Counted from the first letter of the stretch, positions 1-8,510 are shown. The stretch is 64,000 nt of DNA from an uncultured Trichococcus sp. (GCF_963667775.1 NZ_OY764015.1:1567168-1631167), one strand, 5' to 3'. Made by a program: numbers and translations. Notes: generated by a model not told the origin, from the sequence alone.

Positions 1-190
1 CGGGGAACGGGCTTCTCACCGGAGGTGGGTTGCCGGTATTAGTCTCTCCTCCTGCGGGAGAATGCTGGCCGGAGCTGGCAGCTATGCGGCACGCTCTGCT
101 ACGGGGAGCGCGGCCTTATCGGAGCTGACGCACGCTTACGAGCACCTGCTCCGGCGAAGCCAGCTCTTATCGGAGGAGCTGGATTTTGCC
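1..190. repeat. Family A hairpin repeats (CCGGAG/CTCCGG), about 50-bp period
   Basis: Gene-free start of the window. CGGAG motifs recur at 20, 70, 120 and 171, spaced 50, 50 and 51 bp, interleaved with partly complementary CTCC/GGGAG segments that could fold into short hairpins. The same family recurs near 1800-2010, 33126, 51150-51290 and 59660-59800. No convincing reading frame crosses it. Function unknown; spacing and motif are read directly. Confidence 0.6.
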
Positions 191-358
191 CCTGTCGCTG
201 GCACAATCCTATTTGCTTAACAAATTTGTTTATTTTATGAAAAGATATTGCATTTTCGGCATACCTATGAGAATATAGTACATGTAATCGATTTTATATC
301 AATTACAGGAGCCCTTGTGGTTCCAGCTTCTGTTTAATCCCCCCAAGGTTAAATAGAC

Positions 359-386
359 AAAGCTCAGCTTCGGCTGAGTTTTTTTG
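359..386 (+). terminator. Rho-independent terminator
   Basis: CTCAGC and GCTGAG arms (363-368 and 373-378) around a stable TTCG tetraloop, followed by a run of T. It probably ends transcription from a gene lying left of the window. Positions 190-358 hold AT-rich sequence with no gene that I can support. Confidence 0.75.
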
Positions 387-448
387 CGTTCCGGGGTCAA
401 TATCGCACAAATATAAGGGAAACTTATCTATTCTCTAGAGGTAAGTTG

Positions 449-485
449 TGCTATGATAGTTCCATTACGTTTATATGCTTAGGAG
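449..485 (+). promoter_or_regulatory. Extended -10 promoter and RBS of the aminopeptidase
   Basis: TGCTATGAT at 449-457 is an extended -10 element; no good -35 is visible at the expected distance. AGGAG at 481-485 is the ribosome site, 10 nt before the ATG at 496, and it decides that start over the upstream in-frame ATG at 475. Confidence 0.5.
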
Positions 486-495
486 TGAATACACA

Positions 496-1740
496 ATGGT
501 ATTACCGAATTTTGAAGAAAATCTGCAAAAATACGCCAAATTGTTGGTTTCGAAAGGGATCAATGTGCAAAAAGGCCACACGATCGTCATCACCGTCGAC
601 GTCGAGCAAGCACCGTTCGCGCGTCTGTTGACGAAGGAAGCCTACGAACTGGGCGCCGAAGAAGTCATCGTCAAGTGGACCGACGATTTCGTCACCCGCG
701 AAACGTATCTGCACACGTCCGAGGAACGCATGACGAACGTTCCGCAGTATAAGATTGATGAAAGTCTCGACATGATTGAAAAGAAAGCCAGCCGCCTTTC
801 GGTACGCTCGGCCGATCCGGATGCGCTGAACGGCGTCGACGGCAAGAAGTTGGCTGCCGTGCAAAAGGCTAATAACGTCGCCTTCGATGCGCAACGCACC
901 GCGACCCAAGCCAACAAAGTCAGCTGGACCGTCGCTGCCGCTGCCGGAACGAAATGGGCGGCGAAAGTCTTCCCTGATCTGGCGACCGAAGAGGAACAAG
1001 TCGACGCCTTGTGGAACGAAATCTTCAAAACTTGCCGCGTCTACGAAGCCGATCCTGTGGCGGCCTGGGATGCGCATGAAGCGCGCCTGCTGTCGAAAGC
1101 TGATGTGCTGAACGCCGAGCAATTCGACGCGCTGCATTACACAGCCGCGAACGGCACCGATCTGACGGTCGGTATGCCACAAAACCACATCTGGGAAAGC
1201 GCCGGAAGTGTGAACGCGCAGAACGAGAAGTTCATTGCCAACATGCCGACCGAGGAAGTCTTCAGCGCGCCTGATTTCCGCCGCATCGACGGTGTCGTGA
1301 AATCGACGAAGCCGCTGAGCTACGCCGGCAACATCATCGACGGGATGACGTTCCGCTTCGAGAACGGCCAAGTGACCGAAGTCTCCGCTGAAAAAGGCGA
1401 AGAAACGATCCGCCGTCTGGTCGAAGAAAACGACGGCGGACGCAGCCTCGGCGAAGTCGCCTTGGTTCCGGATCCGTCTCCGATCTCGCAATCCGGCATC
1501 GTCTTCTTCAACACCCTGTTCGACGAAAATGCCTCGAACCACTTGGCGCTGGGCTCCGCTTACGCATCGAGTGTTGTCGGCGGTACGGAAATGACCCAAG
1601 AAGAGCTGGCTGCAGCCGGCCTGAACCGCTCGACTACGCACGTGGACTTCATGATTGGGTCCGCAGATATGAACATCGACGGGATCCGCAAGGACGGATC
1701 CGTTATGCCGATCTTCCGCAATGGGGATTGGGCGTTTTAA
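496..1740 (+). CDS. pepS: M29 family metallo-aminopeptidase (AmpS/PepS type)
   Basis: A 414-residue cytoplasmic aminopeptidase of the M29 (thermophilic aminopeptidase) family, which removes N-terminal residues from peptides using a two-metal centre. The C-terminal half shows the family hallmarks: GEVALVPDPSPI, the FDENASNHLALGSAY segment with a conserved His, and an HVDFMIGS His-x-Asp motif, all consistent with metal ligands. Length matches the family (about 410). The start at 496 is chosen because AGGAG lies 10 nt upstream; the longer frame from 475 would contain the ribosome site. It is monocistronic: terminators lie on both sides. The exact peptide preference cannot be read from sequence. 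Confidence 0.93.
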   Translation: MVLPNFEENLQKYAKLLVSKGINVQKGHTIVITVDVEQAPFARLLTKEAYELGAEEVIVKWTDDFVTRETYLHTSEERMTNVPQYKIDESLDMIEKKASRLSVRSADPDALNGVDGKKLAAVQKANNVAFDAQRTATQANKVSWTVAAAAGTKWAAKVFPDLATEEEQVDALWNEIFKTCRVYEADPVAAWDAHEARLLSKADVLNAEQFDALHYTAANGTDLTVGMPQNHIWESAGSVNAQNEKFIANMPTEEVFSAPDFRRIDGVVKSTKPLSYAGNIIDGMTFRFENGQVTEVSAEKGEETIRRLVEENDGGRSLGEVALVPDPSPISQSGIVFFNTLFDENASNHLALGSAYASSVVGGTEMTQEELAAAGLNRSTTHVDFMIGSADMNIDGIRKDGSVMPIFRNGDWAF

Positions 1741-1766
1741 GAGTTAGTTGTTAGTTTGGTTGGTTG

Positions 1767-1792
1767 GCCTCCCGGGGACGGGAGGCTTTTTG
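1767..1792 (+). terminator. Terminator of the aminopeptidase gene
   Basis: GCCTCCC (1767-1773) and GGGAGGC (1780-1786) form a 7-bp GC stem with a 6-nt loop, followed by TTTTT, 27 bp after the stop codon. Confidence 0.85.
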
Positions 1793-1800
1793 TGTTTTGG

Positions 1801-2012
1801 GGCGGCTTCGCCGGAGCTGGCGGCTGGATGGGTGCGTCAGCTCCGACAAGGGTACGCTCACAGAAGAAGAGCGTATCGCTGATGTCTCAGCTCCGGCTAA
1901 CATTCCTTCACAGGAGAAGGACTATTACCGGAAACCCCAACTCCGGCGAGCGGCCCGCTCGCCGGAGGAAAGCACCAGCTCCGATAAGGATTGGCTTCGC
2001 CGGAGGTAATGG
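1801..2012. repeat. Family A hairpin repeats
   Basis: CTCCG motifs at 1841, 1891 and 1941 are spaced exactly 50 bp, followed by a tighter unit at 1979. CCGGAG partners (for example 1811, 1962, 2000) allow hairpin folding. This is the same family as at the window start. Open frames that run through it are repeat read-through, not a gene. Confidence 0.6.
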
Positions 2013-2081
2013 CACCGTTTTCTCATTATTAAGAATTCGTAACGGTACGGTACTTTTCTTTAGTTCTGATTTTGGATGGGC

Positions 2082-2087
2082 TATAAT
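2082..2087 (+). promoter_or_regulatory. Candidate -10 element (TATAAT)
   Basis: A perfect TATAAT 47 bp upstream of the small membrane protein gene. No convincing -35 is seen 16-18 bp upstream, so this is only a candidate promoter. Confidence 0.45.
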
Positions 2088-2133
2088 GTGGGTAGATAGT
2101 CAGACAAGTCTTCACGAAAGCAGGGTGTTTACC

Positions 2134-2400
2134 GTGATTGATCGAAAGAAAACAATGGAGCAGCTCGAGGAGGTTTCGCATGCGGTGGAACCGGAAAAGC
2201 CGTCCAGCATGAGTTGGCTGTATATTTTCGGGGCAGTCATATTGATTTTTGGCCTTACTCTGCTCTTCCAGCAGATGAGCGGCACATCGAACGGCGAAGT
2301 CCGGCCGGCCGACATCGAAAGTCTGCAGGCGGAAATCGTTGAGCTTAAGGGTACGGTTTCGGATTTGGAAGAACGTATTGACGCATTAGAAAATGAATGA
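2134..2400 (+). CDS. Small membrane protein with C-terminal coiled coil
   Basis: An 88-residue protein I do not recognise. Visible parts are a charged N-terminus, one hydrophobic segment (about residues 25-47, SMSWLYIFGAVILIFG), and a C-terminal acidic heptad-like helix (SLQAEIVELKGTVSDLEERI) that looks like a coiled coil. It should sit in the membrane with one pass and may oligomerise. The GTG at 2134 is preferred: AGGG lies about 9 nt upstream and the hydrophobic segment is then properly placed. The frame is open far upstream, but that part is family A repeat. A further ATG at 2155 is possible. The function is unknown. Confidence 0.6.
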   Translation: MIDRKKTMEQLEEVSHAVEPEKPSSMSWLYIFGAVILIFGLTLLFQQMSGTSNGEVRPADIESLQAEIVELKGTVSDLEERIDALENE

Positions 2401-2404
2401 GATC

Positions 2405-2554
2405 AGAGTGTGATGAATCCCGGGTAGAAATCGAGCACTAAGAGGACTAACACTAAACGGACGCTTTTTGTCCGTGTGTGATAGTCAGCTTAGGCACAGA
2501 TTTCTGGGAGTCAGAACACGTTTTAGAGGGCAGCTGCTTGGCTACCCTTTTTTG
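2405..2554 (+). ncRNA. Candidate structured RNA with its own terminator
   Basis: Between the small membrane protein gene and tRNA-Arg, 2408-2519 can fold into one long rod. Pairs read by eye: GTGT 2408-2411 with ACAC 2516-2519 and TGA 2414-2416 with TCA 2511-2513 around a GA/GA internal loop, TCCC 2418-2421 with GGGA 2506-2509, AGAAATC 2426-2432 with GATTTCT 2499-2505, CTAAG 2438-2442 with CTTAG 2489-2493, GACTA 2445-2449 with TAGTC 2482-2486, and CGGAC 2458-2462 with GTCCG 2470-2474. A terminator follows (2527-2554). The rod shape with internal loops recalls 6S RNA, but I cannot confirm the family. It might instead be a structured 3' UTR. Confidence 0.5.
2527..2554 (+). terminator. Rho-independent terminator of the candidate RNA
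   Basis: AGGGCAGC (2527-2534) pairs with GCTACCCT (2541-2548) with one mismatch, 6-nt loop, then six T. Confidence 0.8.
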
Positions 2555-2645
2555 TGCTTTTCGCATTTCAGTGACTCGCGGGAATTTTTTTCGGATGGGT
2601 ATGGAAATTGCACGCAATAAGTGATACAATGGATAGTGTTCTGTT

Positions 2646-2718
2646 GGTCCTATAGCTCAGCGGATAGAGCACTCGTTTCCTAAACGAGGTGTCGGAAGTT
2701 CAATTCTTCTTAGGACCG
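2646..2718 (+). tRNA. tRNA-Arg (anticodon CCU)
   Basis: A complete cloverleaf reads by eye. Acceptor arms are GGTCCTA (2646-2652) and TAGGACC (2711-2717), with discriminator G at 2718. The D arm is GCTC...AGAGC, the anticodon stem CTCGT/ACGAG encloses TTCCTAA giving anticodon CCT, and the T arm is GGAAG-TTCAATT-CTTCT. It decodes AGG. CCA is not encoded. A TACAAT box lies at 2625-2630, but its TTGCAC neighbour is too close to be a normal -35. Confidence 0.95.
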
Positions 2719-2734
2719 TCATATAAAACAAAAA

Positions 2735-2780
2735 AGCGAACTTCCGACAATTTTATCAATTTGTCGGAAGTTCGTTTTTT
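2735..2780 (+). terminator. Terminator after tRNA-Arg
   Basis: CGAACTTCCGACAA (2737-2750) and TTGTCGGAAGTTCG (2761-2774) form a perfect 14-bp stem with a 10-nt loop, flanked by A and T runs, so it can work in both directions. The right arm repeats 12 nt of the tRNA (TGTCGGAAGTTC, 2690-2701). Confidence 0.9.
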
Positions 2781-2867
2781 CTTGGCGTTGATTTTTTTAG
2801 CATTCCAGGTTGGTTGTCGGAAGTTGAACATACCTTTCTTTTCGAATCGCCGACTAATATAGGCATT

Positions 2868-3175
2868 GTCGACTGTTCGGCGTCCTTCGTTTTGCGTTCA
2901 GCAAACTGATTCGGTCGGTGTCGGCTGTTCGGTATTCTTCACTTCTCGTTCAGTCAACACATCGCGCGGGCGTCGGCTGTTCGGTATTCTTCACTTCTCG
3001 TTCAGTCAACACATCGCGCGGACGTCGGCTGTTCGGCGTTCTTCGCTTCTCGTTCAGTCAACACATCGCCCGGGCGTCGGCTGTTCGGTATTCTTCACTT
3101 CTCGTTCAGTCAACACATCGCGCGGGCGTCGACTGTTCGGCGTTCTCTACTTTGCGTTCGACCGACACCAACCAA
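2868..3175. repeat. Family B array 1: six units, exact 52-bp period
   Basis: The anchor GTCGGCTGTTCGG (or GTCGACTG) starts at 2868, 2920, 2972, 3024, 3076 and 3128, always 52 bp apart. Each unit carries a CGTTCAGTCAACA-type arm partly complementary to the next anchor, so a hairpin with a 13-nt loop can form across unit junctions. The array fills the gap between tRNA-Arg and the convergent alpha-galactosidase gene. Frames through it are open because the unit has few stops; they are not treated as genes. Confidence 0.9.
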
Positions 3176-3180
3176 AAATA

Positions 3181-3223
3181 GAAAGATCGGAGCCCTCTCG
3201 TGAAGGGGTATCCGATCTTTTTG
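3181..3223. terminator. Bidirectional terminator of the alpha-galactosidase operon
   Basis: AAAGATCGGA (3182-3191) and TCCGATCTTT (3211-3220) pair around an inner CCCT/GGGG stem, with A and T runs outside. It lies 27 bp past the end of the minus-strand gene at 3250. Confidence 0.8.
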
Positions 3224-3249
3224 CGTATTCTTTTTTGTCTTTCGGTATC

Positions 3250-5448
3250 CTATTTTGCCTTGAAATAGTATCTCCGGCTCTGGAAGTCGCCTTTGATGAT
3301 CGGATCGACGTAGAAGCCGCTGTGCATCAGCTCGGTGGCGCTGAATGTCGCATCTAGCTCGTCACAATGATACACACGTTCCGGATCCAGTCCGCGCAGC
3401 TTGATGATATCGAGCGGCGGCGCCGCTTGAGCGAGTACGCTGTAGTAGTACAACAGGCATTCCGATTGATCCTCGGAAACGAAGGCCCAGATCGTCTGGT
3501 TTTTCTCGAACGGGCTGCGCAGACGGTGGAAGCTGCCGTACTGCACAAGCCGGCGGTACTGTTTGTAATCGGTCACTTGCCGGCGGATGATCTGTTTTTC
3601 TTCCTCCGTCAGTGTCGTCGGATCGAGTTCGTAACCGAGGACGCCGGCCATCGCGACATCGCCGCGCATCGCCAGCGATGTGATGCGGTGGGTCTGGTGG
3701 TTCGGGACGGCCGACACGTGCGCGCCCATCGCCGAAATCGGGTAAACAAGGCTCGTGCCGTACTGGATCTGCAGCCGCTGGACGGCATCGGTGTTGTCGC
3801 TGGTCCAGCTCTGCGGCATGTAGTAAAGGATGCCCGGATCGAAGCGTCCACCGCCGCCGGAGCAGCCTTCGAAGAGGATTTCCGGATAAGCCTGCACCAG
3901 TTCCTCCATCATGGCGTATAGCCCGAGCACATAGCGGTGGGCTGTTTCGCCTTGGCGGTGCTTCGGCAGCGCGCCGCTGTGGACTTCCGTCAAGTAACGG
4001 TTCATGTCCCATTTGATGTAATCGATCGGCACCTGCTCCAGGATGGCGCGCATCTGGCCGATGATTCCGTCCCTGACTTCTTTGCGGCTGTAATCAAGCA
4101 CCAGCTGGTCGCGGCTCAGCGTCCGCTCGCGGCCCGGAATCTGCAGCGCCCAATCCGGATGCGCCGTGAACAGTTCGCTCACTTCGGAAATCATTTCCGG
4201 TTCGAACCAGAGGCCGAACTGCATCCCCTTGCCGTGCGCATAATCGGCGATGCCTTTGAGCCCTTCCGGCAGCTTCTCCCGGTTCTCGGTCCAGTCCCCC
4301 AGCGAGCGCCGGTCGTTGGAGCGCGTCCCGAACCAGCCGTCGTCGAGCACGAACAATTCGATGCCCAGCTCGGCGGATTCATCGATGATGGCGCGGATCT
4401 TTTCGCCGGTGAAATCGAAATAAGTCGCTTCCCAATTGTTGATCAGGATCGGACGCTCTTTTTTGCGGTGGTGCCCTCTTGACAGGTTTTCCCGGAACAG
4501 CGTGTGGAATGTCTGCGACATCCCGTTCAGGCCTTCCTCCGAATAGACCATCAGCGCTTCCGGCGTCTGGAACGTGTCCTCCGGCTGCAGTTCCCAGGAG
4601 AAGCCGCTCGGATTGATGCCCAGCGCCACGCGGATCTGGCCGTACTGGTCCATTTCGACCAGCTCTTCGTGGTTGCCGCTGTAGATCAGGCTGAAGCCGA
4701 TCGCGGCGCCTTTGTCTTCGGTGCAGTTCGGCTCGGCGAGCGCCACGAAAGGATTTTGCTGATGGCTGCTCGTCCCGCGTTTGCTGTCGAAGATCTTGAT
4801 GCCCTTCGTGACCGGTTCGCGGACGATGCTGCGCTCCTGTCCCCAGGAACCGTTCAGATGCAACAGATCCCATTCCTGATACGGCAGATCGATGCTCAGA
4901 CTGGCCGCTTTCTCCAGCTGCACAGCTTCGGCGCTGTGGTTCGTGATGGTCGCGGAACGCGCAATCACTGGATAGTCGGCAAAAATCGTATAGGCCAACC
5001 GCACCGTCACCTGCGCTTTTTCGTCGGCGAGCTCGATGAACAGCGTCTCGGCTTCGGCCTCCTCGCTAACATATGTGGCCGGCAAGCCGGTCAGCGCCGG
5101 TTTGCCCTTTTCCATCGAAAAGCCGGCGTAGCGCAGATCCAAAGTCGGATCGCCGTCCGCCAGTGTCGCCGCAATGGCCGTGCTGCGGAAATCGCCGTTG
5201 CCATAGGTCGGATACTCATGCGGAATCGTGTCGCGCGAGTAATTCCGGTCGGTGACACCCTGGAAATTGGTCGAAAACGAGCGCTCCAGCCGCGGATAAC
5301 GGCGGCCGCCCTGGTAGGAATCGATGCGTTTGCCGAAATAAAGATGCGACAAAATCGCCTTTTCCTCGACGCCGAACACGTAACTGATCGCCTGATTCTG
5401 CAGATGGAACTGCTGTTTTGTTTCATTATAGTGAATGTACTGCATCAT
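3250..5448 (-). CDS. aga: Alpha-galactosidase, GH36
   Basis: A 732-residue cytoplasmic alpha-galactosidase that removes terminal alpha-1,6-galactose from raffinose-family sugars or melibiose. The catalytic nucleophile is Asp481 in KWDMNR and the acid/base Asp551 in WTSDNTDAVQRL, spaced 70 residues as in Firmicute GH36 enzymes of about 730 residues. FEGCSGGGGRFDPG is the conserved substrate-binding loop. No signal peptide is seen. The gene begins with two ATGs behind GGAG; the second gives better spacing. It is the last gene of the operon scrA-scrB-aga, 12 bp after scrB, so galactose release and sucrose-6-P hydrolysis are coupled, probably under the divergent AraC regulator. Confidence 0.95.
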   Translation of the reverse strand: MMQYIHYNETKQQFHLQNQAISYVFGVEEKAILSHLYFGKRIDSYQGGRRYPRLERSFSTNFQGVTDRNYSRDTIPHEYPTYGNGDFRSTAIAATLADGDPTLDLRYAGFSMEKGKPALTGLPATYVSEEAEAETLFIELADEKAQVTVRLAYTIFADYPVIARSATITNHSAEAVQLEKAASLSIDLPYQEWDLLHLNGSWGQERSIVREPVTKGIKIFDSKRGTSSHQQNPFVALAEPNCTEDKGAAIGFSLIYSGNHEELVEMDQYGQIRVALGINPSGFSWELQPEDTFQTPEALMVYSEEGLNGMSQTFHTLFRENLSRGHHRKKERPILINNWEATYFDFTGEKIRAIIDESAELGIELFVLDDGWFGTRSNDRRSLGDWTENREKLPEGLKGIADYAHGKGMQFGLWFEPEMISEVSELFTAHPDWALQIPGRERTLSRDQLVLDYSRKEVRDGIIGQMRAILEQVPIDYIKWDMNRYLTEVHSGALPKHRQGETAHRYVLGLYAMMEELVQAYPEILFEGCSGGGGRFDPGILYYMPQSWTSDNTDAVQRLQIQYGTSLVYPISAMGAHVSAVPNHQTHRITSLAMRGDVAMAGVLGYELDPTTLTEEEKQIIRRQVTDYKQYRRLVQYGSFHRLRSPFEKNQTIWAFVSEDQSECLLYYYSVLAQAAPPLDIIKLRGLDPERVYHCDELDATFSATELMHSGFYVDPIIKGDFQSRRYYFKAK

Positions 5449-5460
5449 AACTCTCCTTTA

Positions 5461-6993
5461 TTAACCTTTTTTCGCCTGCACATCCAGCTTCGCGTGGGTC
5501 CCGGCAACTGCCCATTCACCCGACAAACTCTCGAAGCAGACCGATTGTTGGGACTCATCCGGGAAGATCCGACTGGAGGCAACGACCAGCCCGTCCTCCA
5601 GGAACAGTTCGATAGAGCTGCGGTCCAGATACAGCGCCAGCTCGATCTCGGAAAGGTCGCCTTGCCAAAGCAGACGCTTGGTTCCGTATGCTTCCCCAAC
5701 CGGCAACCCGGATTTTTCGCGGTCCAGCCAGACTTCGCCTTTATCGGAATCCAGCAGCACACGGGTATAGCGGGTTCTTTCCTCATTGCTGTACAGGTCG
5801 AGGACAAGCTGGCCGGCTGCCGTGTTTTTGCAGCGCAGCTTGAGCACGTGCCCGAATCCGATGGCGAGCTGATGCGTGTTTGCATCCGGATCGAGTCGGA
5901 CGGACAGCACTTTTTCTTCGGTTTCATAGGCTGCCAGTTCGCGGATCGGCCGTTGTTTCAGGCGTCCGTCTTCGAAGCGCAGTTCGCGCGGCAGCAGCAG
6001 GCAGCCGCAGTAGCCGTACGCTTCGGTCGGATAGGCGATTTCGGGCAGGCCCATCCAGCCGCTCAGGATCCGGCGCCCGTCCGGCAAGGCCGTCGTCTGG
6101 GTGGCATAGATGTCGAAGCCGCGGTCCAATTCGATGAAGCCGCCTTGTTCATGCAGCGACAAGTTCGTTTTGTCGAGGCGGCCGCCGACCAGATAGCCGG
6201 TCTGGTAGATGTTCTCGAAACGGTTCTGCTGGGGCGGCAGGCCTTGCGGCGAAAACAGCAGGATGCCCTTCCCGTCCAGTTCGAAGTAGTCCGGGCATTC
6301 CCACATGTAGCCGAAATCCTGGTGCCGATCCATGCCGACTTCCCCGAGCACGCGCCAACTTGTGGTGCCGTTTTCCGAGTAGAGCACCAGCGCCGCGCCG
6401 GTCAGTTCGGTCCTTTGGGCGCCGATGACGGCAAAGTAGCCTTCTTCTGTTTTCCAGATTTTCGGATCGCGGAAATGATCCGTGTAGCCCGGAACGGTCC
6501 CGGTGATGGCCGGCGTTTCGGCCTTCTTGATCACGCCGTCGCGGTCCATCGTGGCCAGCAGTTGGTAAGGCGTCCGTTGCCACTCTTCGTTGCGCGTATT
6601 GCCTGTGTAAAACATCAGCAACTCGTCGCCATTGTCCCAGGCGCTGCCGGAATAGGCACCGTGCGTTTCGAACAGCGTGTCCGGCTCGATGCCGGGGCCC
6701 AGGCTCTCCCAGCTGATAAGATCTTCCGAAATGAGATGGTGCCAGGCTTGGTACCACAATTTCGGGTTCTCCTGGTACTTGAACGGTGTCCATTGGTAAA
6801 AGAGATGGTATTTCCCGTCGAAGTAGCTGAAACCGTTCGGGTCGTTCAAATAACCGGAAGGCGCCTCGGTATGGAACAATTGCCGGAACGGGCTCTTGTC
6901 GGCGCGCGCGATTGCTTCATTTTTAATCTGTTGGGGTATTTCTTGGTATGATGTGTAATAATGCTCGTCGGTTACGCCCAATTGGTTGATCAA
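5461..6993 (-). CDS. scrB: Sucrose-6-phosphate hydrolase, GH32 (copy 1)
   Basis: A 510-residue GH32 enzyme that splits sucrose 6-phosphate delivered by the PTS into glucose 6-phosphate and fructose. The three acidic catalytic-site motifs are present: LNDPNG (nucleophile Asp51), FRDPK (Asp176) and WECPD (acid/base Glu232). No signal peptide, as expected for an intracellular enzyme. The start is a TTG at 6993: GAGGTG lies 8 nt upstream and forms the last codons of scrA, leaving a 5-bp gap, so translation is probably coupled. A second copy lies at 41166. The neighbour aga suggests that this copy serves a raffinose or sucrose pathway. Confidence 0.93.
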   Translation of the reverse strand: MINQLGVTDEHYYTSYQEIPQQIKNEAIARADKSPFRQLFHTEAPSGYLNDPNGFSYFDGKYHLFYQWTPFKYQENPKLWYQAWHHLISEDLISWESLGPGIEPDTLFETHGAYSGSAWDNGDELLMFYTGNTRNEEWQRTPYQLLATMDRDGVIKKAETPAITGTVPGYTDHFRDPKIWKTEEGYFAVIGAQRTELTGAALVLYSENGTTSWRVLGEVGMDRHQDFGYMWECPDYFELDGKGILLFSPQGLPPQQNRFENIYQTGYLVGGRLDKTNLSLHEQGGFIELDRGFDIYATQTTALPDGRRILSGWMGLPEIAYPTEAYGYCGCLLLPRELRFEDGRLKQRPIRELAAYETEEKVLSVRLDPDANTHQLAIGFGHVLKLRCKNTAAGQLVLDLYSNEERTRYTRVLLDSDKGEVWLDREKSGLPVGEAYGTKRLLWQGDLSEIELALYLDRSSIELFLEDGLVVASSRIFPDESQQSVCFESLSGEWAVAGTHAKLDVQAKKG

Positions 6994-6998
6994 TGTGC

Positions 6999-8453
6999 TT
7001 ACACCTCGATTTCTTGATCACTGATGATCGGTTCGGTTGCTTGCTTTCTGATCGCGGCCTTGCCCCAGACATAAGTCAGTGCGCAGCCCAATGTGACGGC
7101 GATCAGATGGGCGACGACGAAATGCAGGTAGCCGTTGTTGGCCGGATCGACGATGGTGAAGCCGGGCACGCCGGTCGTGCCGTAGCCGACAGCCGTCAGT
7201 TTCGTCAAATAGGCGTAGCCGCCGCTGATGGCGCCCGCGATACAGCCGGCGATCAACGGGAATTTGTATTTCACGGTCACCCCGAACAAAGCCGGTTCGG
7301 AAATGCCGAAGAGGACGGAAGTGAACGCGGAAATCGATACTTCACGCACTTTTTTGTCGTGTCTGTTCAGCAGCATGTAGCCAAGCACCGCGCCGCCTTG
7401 TCCCAATAATGCGACGGACATCAGCGGGTTCAGGAAGTCGCGCCCTGTGTTGGCAATCAATTGGCTTTCGATTGCGCCGAATGTATGGTGCAAGCCGCTG
7501 ATGACGATCAGTTGCTGCACGCCGGCAAACAGCATGTAACCGAAGATGCCCAGATGCTCGGTTGCCCACAAGAGGCTGTTGGTCAAGCCGTTGCCCAACT
7601 CTCTGCCCAACGGTCCGATGATCGTGAACAGCAGCAGTGAAGAAATCAGGATCGTCAGCATCGGTGTCATGACAAAAGTGATGATGTCCGGCAAGATTTT
7701 GTTGAAGAAACGGTCCAACCAAGCGACCACGAATCCGATCATCAAAGCGATGATGATGCCGCCCTGGAAACCGACCAAATCGACCGAAAGGCCCAACAGT
7801 TTGACGGTTTCCGGCTCGAGGTTGCCGGAAGCGACTGTGAAGGCATCCGCCAAATTCGGATGCACCATTACCGCACCGATTGCCAGCCCTAGAGCGGCCC
7901 GGCCGCCGAAGCGTTTTGTTGACGAATACGCGACGATCATCGGCAGGAAGGCGAAGATGCCGGATGAAGCGATCGAGATGATCCGGTTCAGACCCGCGAT
8001 CGCAGGTACCATTTCCACGATTGATCTCGGACCGAACAGGCCTTTTGTCGACAGCAAGGAGCTGAGTCCCATCAACAGCGCCGCTGCCAGGATCGATGGC
8101 ATGATTTCGATGAATACATCGGAAATGGCTTTGATGAAACGCTGGAACGGGTTCTGTTTCTGCTGGGAAACGGTTTGGCGCAATTCATCGCCGGTCTTGT
8201 TGCCGGTGTAGACGACAAATTCGTCGTAGATGTTATTGACCAGGCCGGCACCGAAGACGACCTGCAGCTGATCGCCCGCCACGAAGGCTCCTTTGACGTG
8301 CTCTATATTTTCAATCTGATCCATTTTGGCTAACGTGTTGTCTTTCAATACCAGACGCAACCGTGTCGCGCAGTGCGTCACAAACAGAATGTTATCTTGA
8401 CCGCCGACGTTTTCAACCAAGGCTTTAGAGATAGCTTCATACTTTTTGGACAT
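6999..8453 (-). CDS. scrA: Sucrose-type PTS EIIBC transporter (copy 1)
   Basis: A 484-residue membrane permease that imports and phosphorylates sucrose (or a related glucoside). The N-terminal EIIB domain carries the phosphorylated Cys28 in THCATRLR; the EIIC domain follows from about residue 105 with many hydrophobic segments (for example EIMPSILAAALLMGL). There is no C-terminal EIIA domain, so phosphate must come from an EIIA elsewhere. ATG at 8453 follows AGGAGG by 7 nt. It is the first gene of the operon and is divergent from the AraC regulator, with a cre-like site in between. Substrate assignment rests on the downstream scrB. Confidence 0.88.
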   Translation of the reverse strand: MSKKYEAISKALVENVGGQDNILFVTHCATRLRLVLKDNTLAKMDQIENIEHVKGAFVAGDQLQVVFGAGLVNNIYDEFVVYTGNKTGDELRQTVSQQKQNPFQRFIKAISDVFIEIMPSILAAALLMGLSSLLSTKGLFGPRSIVEMVPAIAGLNRIISIASSGIFAFLPMIVAYSSTKRFGGRAALGLAIGAVMVHPNLADAFTVASGNLEPETVKLLGLSVDLVGFQGGIIIALMIGFVVAWLDRFFNKILPDIITFVMTPMLTILISSLLLFTIIGPLGRELGNGLTNSLLWATEHLGIFGYMLFAGVQQLIVISGLHHTFGAIESQLIANTGRDFLNPLMSVALLGQGGAVLGYMLLNRHDKKVREVSISAFTSVLFGISEPALFGVTVKYKFPLIAGCIAGAISGGYAYLTKLTAVGYGTTGVPGFTIVDPANNGYLHFVVAHLIAVTLGCALTYVWGKAAIRKQATEPIISDQEIEV

Positions 8454-8490
8454 TTTTTATTCCTCCTTTTGTTGTGCCTTCATTTTATTA

Positions 8491-8504
8491 GGAAAACGTT
8501 CTTA
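8491..8504. promoter_or_regulatory. cre-like catabolite-control site
   Basis: GGAAAACGTTCTTA matches the Firmicute cre consensus (TGWAANCGNTNWCA) except at two defined positions and is near-palindromic. It sits between divergent scrA and the AraC gene, where CcpA could act on either. Confidence 0.5.
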
Positions 8505-8510
8505 AATAAA

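Noticed and set aside
502-1641. 379-codon minus-strand ORF
   Set aside because: Antisense shadow of the M29 aminopeptidase in GC-rich codons, with no ribosome site or recognisable motif.
1756-2133. N-terminal extension of the small membrane protein
   Set aside because: The extension is translated family A repeat and terminator sequence. The promoter-like TATAAT at 2082 and AGGG before 2134 fit the short form.
2608-2630. Consensus promoter for tRNA-Arg
   Set aside because: TTGCAC and TACAAT are only 11 bp apart, too close to act as a -35/-10 pair.
4504-6951. 815-codon plus-strand ORF
   Set aside because: It is the antisense shadow of alpha-galactosidase and sucrose-6-P hydrolase, both of which have intact catalytic motifs on the minus strand.
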